Shown: piece by piece, positions 10,101 to 16,989 of the stretch
Layout: the number at the start of each line of letters is the position of its first letter
How positions within the stretch are numbered: position 1 is the first letter of the stretch
From: CBDFGK01 sp965247075
Lineage (GTDB): Bacteria; Pseudomonadota; Gammaproteobacteria; Pseudomonadales; Halieaceae
Direction of reading: 5' to 3'
Assembly (NCBI GenBank): GCA_965247075.1
Contig: CBDFGK010000002.1
Coordinates: 1,054,001 to 1,118,000, forward strand
DNA length: 64,000 bases
Made by a program: the position numbers and the translations under genes
The notes under the pieces: generated by a model
What the model was told of the DNA's origin: nothing
The model's database searches: none
Seen by the model: the letters and a program-made list of their open reading frames with translations, nothing else

Positions 10101-10903
10101 AACTAAAATTTGGGTCTGACGTGTTCGCCGAATACACACAATTGCCCGGCATGGATCGCAAGATAACGGTGGAGTTACGCTCAGCCCGTGCCAGTGGCGA
10201 GATGTTGCTAACAGCAAAAGTACCTGATATCGAACTGTCGACGCATGGCCTGCAAAGAACGACATTAACAAAGTTAATGCAAGAGCATTCCTGGCATACG
10301 TTCAAACGAACCTATGCGGTGGAAACCGCACACCGAACATTTAAGCTGTATAACGATGCGGAAATGTTGGTGGGTAGTCAGCACACGACCACCCCGGCAG
10401 AGCTCGACAAATTCTTCGAACGCTTTAGCAATGTGCACAATCCGGCCGACTATACCAAACCGGCATCTCGTCAGATTCACAAACATTGGCAGAAATCTGC
10501 CAATCGCAGCCTCAAGGATTTCGGACAACACGCCGTTGAGATTCGTTGCAAGGAGCGTAGACATTGTCTGGAGCTGATAATCCAGCTGGGCGAACGCCCA
10601 CTGCAGCGAAAACACCGCGTTCAGATATATGAAGCCGATGGACGCTGTGTGTTTATCGCCATCGCCGCCTCTGCCGATAAAGTCGCCCAACTCAGTGTTG
10701 ACCAAATCATCAGGTTTACCTGGCAGCGCAATAAACTCATCGATATTGTCGAGTTTATGCTCAATGATAAAATCGAAATAGTCGGCCGCGCCGTGCATCC
10801 TATCCAGGGCATGACGTTAAAAGAATTCCTTTACTGCGCTTACACCCTGGCTGCCGGCACAGATCGATTGGAATACCTGTTGCAAGAACCGGATTTACAC
10901 TAA
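7106..10903 (+). CDS. Operon 1 gene C: large SNF2-type helicase/ATPase
   Basis: A 1265-residue superfamily 2 ATPase. Visible motifs are DEVGMGKT (motif I, about residue 52), DEAHKF (motif II, about 208), LSATPFD (motif III, about 248) and QKSGRIDRV (motif VI, about 862-870). The two helicase lobes are separated by an unusually long insertion of about 550 residues, with a further C-terminal region of nearly 400. It probably translocates on double-stranded DNA. Its ATG overlaps gene B's stop. The size and the PLD partner suggest one multi-subunit machine. No methylase, DUF1998 protein or protease is adjacent. Confidence 0.85.
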   Translation: MKPLDLATARQILDFSGGDPTMKNLGELQLKGAVAIHNMIADPAIGMGYLADEVGMGKTYVALGVVALMRYFNPSLRVLYICPSNNVQDKWYNREYRSFTQRNVIVNQFRIRTLDGKPAAPRVSCRNVGELIHFASLGYFADFFVGMNSFSMSLNDDESHWQRKLDELKEQLPAYRFDGKAVSKMSVKDQFARALNYALPTFDLVIIDEAHKFKHDFNSSDRNKVLSAVLGFRGEGKLIPRVKHAMLLSATPFDRNLGQLRNQLNLVGKGLLLPEDIYADDAQVKHHLSRFLVRRLNELEIAGIPHTRNMYRREWRSGDKAEIHLKSDEQKLVTALVQKNVGEMLDKKGASPSFQTGLLASFESYAETTKSKPVEFDGDKAEKKTPDARDRHVIGEIVDSYIRSELGRTLPHPKMDTVTEQVAKHVFDTGRKQILFVRRVKSVKELKYKLDDHYNVRLISHIRSQLSQHNSALTAMNNVITAYLKVSRDRDEDISGGDFRASAAGDAEDAQLSKTDNLFTWFFRGAPTDTAQALLNDGIDEYTTPEAMRKGLGAKNQVISSLLEINWARELCLLLGEDLSVVLQIHAGDIARHARKYTTGALQNDLLERYTACQSGFIEWIQFSRKLPELQVLLEHLSPNAESESDVDIGPDQLVENLQTVTLFDAMADADLIEELFPQPRMLLAGIIAGNQPTLHHLQRLDVHLALVSVLLRSGHGTVDLYLSRLKLGTANLTAATRAQWMYQFVQLLVEQGGSIAFSTYTELAHLADQLGLIIKTNLPEVYDKSAGELRTYLSHMLNPVTPIIGASGETVSSRSAQARKFRMPGYPLVLISTDVFQEGEDLHTFCDSVIHYGLSGSPVSIEQKSGRIDRVASRAQRCLLAIESPQAIDDDNLIQVTFPFIRESIELLQVRKLCTDINEFIADLHEIGSGEARVDDNNDLDVAMQDRSSIPPQILARLRSPYVPDVNKRSMRDNREAFIRDQSIKSSGVISHISSLLKLKFGSDVFAEYTQLPGMDRKITVELRSARASGEMLLTAKVPDIELSTHGLQRTTLTKLMQEHSWHTFKRTYAVETAHRTFKLYNDAEMLVGSQHTTTPAELDKFFERFSNVHNPADYTKPASRQIHKHWQKSANRSLKDFGQHAVEIRCKERRHCLELIIQLGERPLQRKHRVQIYEADGRCVFIAIAASADKVAQLSVDQIIRFTWQRNKLIDIVEFMLNDKIEIVGRAVHPIQGMTLKEFLYCAYTLAAGTDRLEYLLQEPDLH

Positions 10904-11065
10904 CACAATGGACGCCAGGTTGGTTGGCGAGCGACACGCCTTCTCGTTTTAACTCTTCGGAGTACTTTCTTCATTTTTGCATGACATACCTCTGGTGGCA
11001 TTATCGACCTTTTTGGATATGTCCGGAAAGACGGCGCTGTTTGTCAGCATAGTTGACATGTTTTT

Positions 11066-11654
11066 TTACGCAGCGGCCTTTAAGTCACTGCTCTCCATCT
11101 CGGGATTCAACCAGACTTCTTCCGGTAGACCCCAGTTCCGGGTTCTTCCTGACCAGCGCTTCGGATGGGCGGCTTTTGCTGCCTCATAAACTGCTTGTCG
11201 TTGCCCCATGACTTCCGCTGCCTGGCCATTGTACCGTTGCGCCGGTGTGATGAATTTCAATCCACTGTGCCTGTGCTGCCGGTTATACCTGGTCGCAAAC
11301 CGGCGCACCCAGGTCCGGGCATCATCCCGTGTGGCAAAGCCCTTGTGAGGGTAATCAGGGCGGTACCTGCAGGTTCGGAAGATCGTCTCGGCACAGGCAT
11401 TGTCGTTGCTCACCCGTGGCGGCTATAGGACTTCATGATGCCCCCTTCATCGGGCTGCCGTTGTCTGAGTGCAAAACCAGCGATACCCCGGCAATGCCTT
11501 CACACAAACAGGCCTTTGTTACCAACTCTGATGCTGGCTCACTGGACTCTTCCCCATGGATCTCCCAGCCCACAATCTTGCGACTGTATATGTCCAGGAT
11601 AAGAAGAAGATGTCCTTGGCAGAGCCGGGTAACCACGTCACGTCCCAACACCAA
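11066..11654 (-). pseudogene. IS3-family integrase fragment, frame-disrupted
   Basis: Two minus-strand pieces in different frames belong to one IS3-type DDE transposase. The upstream piece (11654-11433) has DIYSRKIVGWEIH and LHSDNGSPMKG, around the second catalytic Asp. The downstream piece (11413-11066) has SNDNACAETIFRTCRYRPDY, with the catalytic Glu, to the C-terminus. The frame is broken between them, and the N-terminal half and orfA are missing. No matching terminal repeat was found, so this is a relic. Confidence 0.75.
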
Positions 11655-11718
11655 ACGAGCTATGATGGTTTCTGGTGTATGACCTGAAAATAAGATGCGG
11701 TGTACTCTGTTGAAAGAT

Positions 11719-13029
11719 TGAACCGCCCCGGGTTTTCCGGAGACCGGTTTGTTTGAGTCATGCCCCTACGGCTGACCCTTTCAGTTGGCGATAATACACC
11801 CATTCTTTTTCCGCCGGTGGGGTATTGCCAATAGACTCCAGCAGTCGACGGTGGTTGAACCAGTCAACCCATTCCAGAGTCGCGTATTCAACCTTATCAA
11901 TGTTGCGCCAGGGGCCATACCGGTGAATAACTTCCGCCTTGTAAAGACCATTAATCGTCTCAGCCAGGGCATTATCATAGGAATCACCCACACTGCCCAC
12001 CGAGGCCACCACACCCGCTTCCAGTAGTCGATCCGTGTATAGTGAAGGGAGAGGTATTGGACTCCCCGGTCACTGTGATGTACCAGCCCATCCCGCTCCG
12101 GGCGCGACCACAAGGCCTGCTCCAGGGCATCCATCACCGGGCCTGTCTTCAGAGACCGACTCACTTTCCAGCCCACAATACGTCGGGCATAGACATCAAT
12201 GACAAAGGCCACATAGACAAAGCCAACCCAGGTCGCCACAAAGGTGATGTCTGCTACCCATAGCTGGTTTGGACAGGTGGCGCTGAACTGGCGCTTAACC
12301 AGGTCCATGGGCCTATTGACTTCATCGGCACTGATCGTGGTCCGCCATCGCTTACCTCTCACAACACCCTGTATTCCCAGGTGTTTCATCAGGCGCGCCA
12401 CCGTACAACGAGCCATCTGAACACCTTCGCGCAGTAGCTGTCGCCAGACCTTGCGAACCCCATACACCCGGTAGTTTTCTTCCCACACTCGCTGAATCTC
12501 AATCGCCAGGGCCTAGTCCCGCTGGACATGGGCTGGCAAGCGATGGGGATCACGTGCTCGGGCCTTGTTCTCATAGTAAGTCGACGGGGCGATCGGCAGT
12601 TGCCTGCAGATCGGCTCGACCCCGTACTGACGACGATGATTATCGATAAACGTTACCATCACCTGGGTTTGCGGCCGAGCTCCGCCTGGACGAAAAAAGC
12701 GGCAGCCTTGCGCAGGATCTCATTGGCCTGCTTTAACTCACGGTTCTCACGCGCCAAGGACTTTAGCTGTTCTCGGTCAGCCGTTGTCATGCCGTCTCGC
12801 AGCCCGGTATCGCGTTCATATTGGCGAACTCACTGGCGCAACAACTCGCCGGTACAGCCGATCTTGCTGGCTATAGATTGAATAGCCAACCACTGGGAAG
12901 CCTGTTCATGCTGATGCTCCTGTACGAGTTTGACCGCGCTTTCCCGGACCGCCGGGGGGTATCGTTTTGTGGTATTCATAACCTAATTCTCTCAAGTCAT
13001 TAGGTCTCCGGGAAACCCGACGCGGTTCA
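11719..13029 (-). mobile_element. IS3-family insertion sequence, complete ends, dead transposase
   Basis: A 1311-bp element bounded by 27-bp imperfect inverted repeats at 11719-11745 and 13003-13029. Both begin TGAACCGC and end with CCGGAGACC when read inward. It is flanked by a 3-bp duplication, GAT (11716-11718 and 13030-13032), the usual IS3 target size. The ends are intact but the transposase carries two stops and a frameshift, so it could move only if helped in trans. It separates the IS3 fragment at 11.1-11.7 kb from the Fic gene. Confidence 0.85.
11758..12979 (-). pseudogene. IS3 transposase orfA/orfB with stops and a frameshift
   Basis: Starting at ATG 12979 the product reads MNTTKRYPPAVRESAVKL, an orfA helix-turn-helix, but hits TGA where a Trp is expected (after GELLRQ, near 12830). 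The frame resumes and gives the coiled-coil region and the orfB start, then meets TAG near 12515. The integrase core (WVADITFV, then HHSDRGVQYLS) is readable until a frameshift near 12045. The rest (DSYDNALAETINGLYK, with the catalytic Glu) is in another frame. All DDE residues exist, but not in one frame. Confidence 0.8.
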
Positions 13030-13035
13030 GATAAA

Positions 13036-13090
13036 GCATTTTCCGTATCTGGTGAGAAAGATTTTTCGGCAAAACCCATACCGAAAATGC
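13036..13090 (-). terminator. Long-loop inverted repeat downstream of fic
   Basis: GCATTTTCCGTAT (13036-13048) pairs with ATACCGAAAATGC (13078-13090), 12 of 13 positions, about 65 bases past the end of the Fic gene on its coding strand. It may be the Fic gene's terminator. The 29-base loop is long. The IS3 element inserted just beside it. Confidence 0.3.
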
Positions 13091-13155
13091 TTCAAATTTG
13101 GTTTGTATTTTCGACTTTAGCACTGAGCTGTGAGAATCGGGTCACTCGCAACTAT

Positions 13156-14682
13156 TTACCCTATTTCGCTCCTCATGCTGTTGGCCAGGAACTTCGCGAA
13201 GGGCCTGATATCCTGATCGACACTTGCTGACTCAAGTGCTGCCATATATTCATCCCGCATTTCCACGGGGATGATTGTCCAAGGATAGCCTCCTGAGGCC
13301 ATCATTGTATTCATTAGAAACCTACCGATTCTCCCATTGCCATCCATATAAGGGTGTATATAGACGAAGATAAAATGGCCGAGGACGACGCGCACTGATG
13401 CTTCCGCCTCTTCTTCCAAGAGATCGAAGAAGGCGGGCATGAGATCACGTACTGCCTCTTTGTTCGGTGGCACATGCATGGATCGGCGGATGTAGACAGG
13501 AGCATTTCTATATCCCGCAAGGTCACCGGGGCGTAGAATACCTGCGGTTACACTGGGCGCAAAAAGCTCCCGGTACCAGATACCGTGGTCGTCGCCTACT
13601 CTCTCTCCGGCACTTTCTCCGCTTAGTATTTTTTTGATGCTATCTTGCACGGTCTGGAAGGCTTGCCAGTATCCGCGTGCTGCCAGCGCATTGCGATGGC
13701 TACGGTCTTCTTCATTATCATCCGGATTCCAGTCACCACTACGTACGCGCTCGATGAGTTCAGGGCTAACGCGATAGCCCTCAATGGATAAGGAGTGATA
13801 GGCGTCCGAGGTGTAAAGTTCCTCTATTTTCTTTAGGTAGGACTTCCTGTCATCCGGTATACCCGGGGCTTCAGGAAACTCCTCCAGTACAGTTTCCCGC
13901 ATGTTTTGCCACATGAGTTTTATGCGGCCCACATACGGTGATCTTTCCCTCTCAGCGAAGAGTGTCGGGCTTGGAAACTCGAAAGGATCTTTCTCTCTGA
14001 CATCGTAGCCTGCGGCTTTCATAGCGCTTGCGATGTCATCTGCAAGCTTGTCCCTGCCAATATTGCGGAATGCTCCGGCCAGCCTTCCTGCTATGGTGCT
14101 GTGTCCGCCCTCTAACAACCGCTTCAGGATATCGGAGGCATCCCCGATCATGGCGAGCGCACTTCGTATATCGGTGGGTTTTTGGCGATAGCTAGATGGG
14201 GCTGTAGCGACCAGCGCCGCTGGTAACGAAAACAGTCTTAGCTTTTCTATAATCGCGGTGTCTTGTTTTTCCGGCAGTTCTGCCCGCACATCGAGTAATG
14301 ACGTGTTATGCGGCAACGCAGTAATATTGTTTCGCGGCTTTTTAGCCCGGACCAATAACTGACGTGGCACTGTCCAATTGCCAGCATGAATAGATAGTGA
14401 TTGCTCGGGTGAGAGGCTCCAATCCTCATTGAACCGGCTTTCAAGGTAGGAGGCACTAAATTGCCAGAATGAGGCATACCAGGCTGTGTTTTCGCCTGTA
14501 TTCTCATCAGGGCGACTCGGTATATACCACCCTTTGATAACTTCCTGTAAGAACCCGTGCTTGACCAGGCGCTCCCTATGGGTACGCGTCAGATCGCGGG
14601 ACCGAATGGCCACTGTGCCTTGGTCCTGTAGTTCTTTGAGGGCCTCTAGGGATTCGGACAATTTTTCTGATGGTGTTGCCAT
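13156..14682 (-). CDS. Fic-domain AMP-transferase with AbiEi-like N-terminal half
   Basis: A 508-residue protein. The Fic motif HPYMDGNGRIGR is at residues 443-454; this is the catalytic loop that transfers AMP (or another nucleotide) to a hydroxyl on a target protein. SLSIEG at 297-302 fits the [S/T]xxxE[G/N] inhibitory helix, placed before the Fic fold, so activity is probably self-limited. The first 160 or so residues (winged-helix-like, then GWYIPSRP and SIHAGNW) resemble AbiEi-type regulator/antitoxin domains. A tandem repeat array lies immediately upstream, consistent with autoregulation. It stands alone between IS3 and IS21. Confidence 0.85.
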   Translation of the reverse strand: MATPSEKLSESLEALKELQDQGTVAIRSRDLTRTHRERLVKHGFLQEVIKGWYIPSRPDENTGENTAWYASFWQFSASYLESRFNEDWSLSPEQSLSIHAGNWTVPRQLLVRAKKPRNNITALPHNTSLLDVRAELPEKQDTAIIEKLRLFSLPAALVATAPSSYRQKPTDIRSALAMIGDASDILKRLLEGGHSTIAGRLAGAFRNIGRDKLADDIASAMKAAGYDVREKDPFEFPSPTLFAERERSPYVGRIKLMWQNMRETVLEEFPEAPGIPDDRKSYLKKIEELYTSDAYHSLSIEGYRVSPELIERVRSGDWNPDDNEEDRSHRNALAARGYWQAFQTVQDSIKKILSGESAGERVGDDHGIWYRELFAPSVTAGILRPGDLAGYRNAPVYIRRSMHVPPNKEAVRDLMPAFFDLLEEEAEASVRVVLGHFIFVYIHPYMDGNGRIGRFLMNTMMASGGYPWTIIPVEMRDEYMAALESASVDQDIRPFAKFLANSMRSEIG

Positions 14683-14693
14683 ATGCTTAACCC

Positions 14694-14815
14694 TTCGCTT
14701 TTCCAGCAGCGTGTTAAAATTCGCTTATTAAGCCGATCTATTTATCGTTTATTGTGTTGTACTATAATTCGCTTAATGTGTCGAGTAATATTTCGCTTTT
14801 TGCGCAATAAGGCCC
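14694..14815. promoter_or_regulatory. Five-unit 24-bp tandem repeat array upstream of fic
   Basis: TTCGCTT occurs at 14694, 14720, 14768 and 14792, with a degenerate ATCGTTT at 14744. Unit starts are 26, 24, 24 and 24 bases apart. The match goes beyond the core: three units continue ATTAAG, ATTGTG and AATGTG. The array begins 12 bases upstream of the fic ATG, so it must overlap the promoter. The even spacing (just over two helical turns) suggests cooperative binding of a regulator on one face, plausibly the AbiEi-like half of the Fic protein. Confidence 0.65.
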
Positions 14816-14853
14816 AATGCACACGAAGCTGTGCAAAACGGCAATGTTTAGCC

Positions 14854-14973
14854 TCAGGCCGCGGCCTTGCTGTTCTTTATTCGATCGATGGTAGCAACAC
14901 CAACGTTAAAGTGGCGTGCAATACCGCGCATATTAGGCGTCATCGCAAGGTTTGTTTGCTCAATTACTCTAAG
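14854..14973 (-). pseudogene. C-terminal fragment resembling a serine-recombinase helix-turn-helix
   Basis: The minus strand reads through about 40 codons containing MRGIARHFNVGVATIDRI and ends KAAA-stop. The pattern is that of the C-terminal helix-turn-helix of resolvase/invertase-type recombinases. The upstream part is cut off exactly at the IS21 end (14975). It may be what remains of a recombinase gene interrupted by IS21. The short length keeps confidence low. Confidence 0.35.
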
Positions 14974-15026
14974 GTGTCAATTGGCATCCAAAAGTGTCCA
15001 CCCGTTGGCGCCCAAAACTGTCCAGT

Positions 15027-15779
15027 CTAATGCCGTGATTTGACGCGCTTTTTCTGCTTCCCCTGGCTTTCCTTGAAGCGGTAAGAATTGTTGCCGGTTT
15101 CCAGTATCTCGCAGTGATGGGTCACCCGGTCGAGCAATGCTGTTGTCATCTTGGCGTCACCGAACACCTGCACCCATTCTCCAAAGTTCAGGTTAGTCGT
15201 GACGATAAGGCTGGTCTTCTCATACAACTGGCTAATCAGGTGGAACAACAATGCGCCGCCGGATTTAGGGAATGACATGTAGCCCAGTTCATCCAGGACA
15301 ACGGCATCCACCTGACTGAGTCGTCGTGCCATCTGACCCGGGTTGCCAGCGGTCTGCTCCTTGATAAGCGTATTCACCAGCTCCACCACGTTGAAGAAGC
15401 GAACTCGTTTACTTTGGTGAACCAGGGATGTGCCCGGGGCGATGCTCAAATGGGTTTTACCGGTACCCGTACCACCAATCAAGACCAAGTTGTGTGCCGC
15501 GTCGGTAAAATCGCTGGCTGCCAAGGTTTGCAGGTGCTCAGCCGGTAACGGTGATTCGGCAAAGTCAAAGCCCGCCAGGTCCCGGGGATGGGGGAATTTG
15601 GCCACGTTCATCTGGTAGCGAAGGCTGCGTACCTGGCGGTCCGATAGCTCCGCCTGGATTAGCTGGGTCAGCAGGATATTCAGTGTGCTTCCCGTGCGTG
15701 GCGTGGCCAGGATCTCTGGCAAGGTCTCCGCCATCCCGTACAGCCGCAACTCACGTAAATCCTCAATCAGGTTCTGCAT
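15027..15779 (-). CDS. istB: IstB-type ATPase, IS21 transposition helper
   Basis: A 250-residue AAA+ ATPase that regulates IstA and target choice in IS21 elements. Visible are GGTGTGKTHLS (Walker A), VVLDELGYM (Walker B) and LIVTTNLNFGEW, typical of IstB. The C-terminus KKRVKSRH is basic. The length is normal for the family. It overlaps the 3' end of istA by 17 bases. Without a working IstA it has no transposition role here. Confidence 0.9.
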   Translation of the reverse strand: MQNLIEDLRELRLYGMAETLPEILATPRTGSTLNILLTQLIQAELSDRQVRSLRYQMNVAKFPHPRDLAGFDFAESPLPAEHLQTLAASDFTDAAHNLVLIGGTGTGKTHLSIAPGTSLVHQSKRVRFFNVVELVNTLIKEQTAGNPGQMARRLSQVDAVVLDELGYMSFPKSGGALLFHLISQLYEKTSLIVTTNLNFGEWVQVFGDAKMTTALLDRVTHHCEILETGNNSYRFKESQGKQKKRVKSRH

Positions 15780-16299
15780 GGGTCGCCTCCAACATTAAAC
15801 CGTCATAGCGCCGGCAGTTGGCTTCCGGCAAGGCATCAATCCGTGGGTAATTCACCACATTCAATGCCGCTGGTGGCTGTTGCTCGGTAAGCCGGTGCAA
15901 GAGGTTCACAATGGTACTCAGATTGTCGGTGCCTTGAGAGAGCGCCAGCTCACACGCGGTGTTGACGGTCTCCAGGTCATGGCGCTGTACCATCAGTAAC
16001 AGTTCAACAAACTCGCGATCCACGCCAGGACGTTTCAGATAACGTGACCGGATGCGCTGTATCGACCGGGGAATATCCCAATCCTTGAACGGGGCACCAT
16101 TGCGCAATGCACCGGGTTTGCGCCGCAAAATGGGGACATAATGTCAAGGTTCAAAATAGCACTGGTCCTGGGTGAAGTGCTGCTGAGGTTCCGCCACCAC
16201 TTGGTGCTCGCCAATCAGGACCAACTGGCCTGCATAGGCTCGCAGGGTGAGCAGTTTGCCAGCAAAGCGGGCAGGTACACTGTAGCGATATACGGTCAT
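15763..16299 (-). pseudogene. istA: istA transposase, C-terminal remnant with internal stop
   Basis: The frame starts at ATG 16299 with MTVYRYSVPARFAGKLL, then TGA interrupts after CYFEP (near 16143), where many IstA proteins have Trp (WHYVP). It continues HYVPILRRKPGALRNGAPF to the end. This is the C-terminal beta-barrel and tail of IstA. The integrase core and N-terminal helix-turn-helix are missing. Confidence 0.75.
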
Positions 16300-16797
16300 A
16301 GCTGATCAGGCAAGTGGTGGAGACAAATGGCGTTCTTACAAGACTGCAGAAAAAGCTCCTCAACCTTTTTGGCTATCTCTTCGGAAATCACATCAACAAC
16401 CAAGCTATAGCTTACAGCGTATCCTTTGTTGTATAACTCGATTTCGACTCTCGCCCTTTTTTTCTCAGCAATGATCCGGGACGCGGTCGCAATGCAATAC
16501 GGCCCAGCGCCATCGATTCTGACCTCCTCCGTGTTCAAAAAAAACCAGTTCGTTAACAAGCAAGGGGCGCGTGATGCTGTACCGATCGAGGTGTTTCACA
16601 ATACCAGTAACAAGCAACATGGGGCGTTCGATTCGGTGTTCATTCAGCCGATGTGTGCGTAAAGCCTCAATATTCCTGAACACCTGATCACACTGGTCAC
16701 AGGGATAAGTCGGAGGCCGGCGGGCGACCTCTATCCGCCCAGGCAGGCGTACGCTTCCGCAGGCATTTCCCGGATCGATAGTATCAGGTACTGGCAT
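16296..16797 (-). pseudogene. Operon 2 gene F: C2H2 zinc-finger protein, frameshifted
   Basis: The ATG at 16797 overlaps the previous stop as TAATG. The first part has a textbook C2H2 finger: YPCDQC, twelve residues to the first His, then four to the second (LRTHRLNEH). The frame shifts at a run of eight identical bases near 16537-16545 (T8 on the coding strand). It then continues as NTEEVRIDGAGPYCIATASR to KKVEELFLQS. Joined, the product is about 165 residues. Its stop lies in the first bases of the IS21 remnant, so the true C-terminus may be lost. C2H2 fingers are uncommon in bacteria. The frameshift could be real, programmed or a sequencing error. Confidence 0.55.
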
Positions 16798-16984
16798 TAT
16801 GCAGCTTCCCGAAGCCTGTCGAACTCTGCAGGCACGAATTGCAGTAGCTGGGAGTCCAATATGATGGTCTTCTCAGAGGCATTAACGCCCTCCTCCCAAT
16901 GTTCCACGGGGCTGCCCTGCCGAGAACCACTTCGCCTGGGTGCTGCCCTTGAATAATCAGGCCGCCGTTTCTCTGCTCACTCAT
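16797..16984 (-). pseudogene. Operon 2 gene E: tiny protein (about 62 residues), frameshifted
   Basis: The ATG at 16984 lies 5 bases after gene D's stop and gives MSEQRNGGLIIQGQHPGEVV. After LGR the same frame becomes unlike protein. The next frame instead continues SPVEHWEEGVNASEK, then ILDSQLLQFVPAEFDRLREAA, and its TAA overlaps gene F's ATG. A single indel in the GGCAGGGCAGCCCC stretch would rejoin them. The family is unknown. The tight junctions on both sides argue for a genuine small subunit. Confidence 0.45.
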
Positions 16985-16989
16985 GTACT

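Larger units (their letters stand above)
14975..16299 (-). mobile_element. IS21-family remnant (istB plus 3' part of istA)
   Basis: The istB-side end begins TGTCAATTGGCATCC at 14975 and has two related repeats, CCAAAAGTGTCCA and CCAAAACTGTCCA, as expected of IS21 multiple terminal repeats. istB is intact. istA lacks its 5' part: homology starts only at 16299, directly against the end of the zinc-finger gene. The other terminus was not found, so the element is truncated and probably immobile. Confidence 0.8.

Noticed and set aside
3847..10903. DISARM assignment for operon 1
   Set aside because: A PLD-like protein and a helicase are present, but no DrmA/DrmB pair, DUF1998 domain or methylase is seen.
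14694..14815. CRISPR array
   Set aside because: The repeats are contiguous degenerate 24-mers without spacers, and no cas genes are present.
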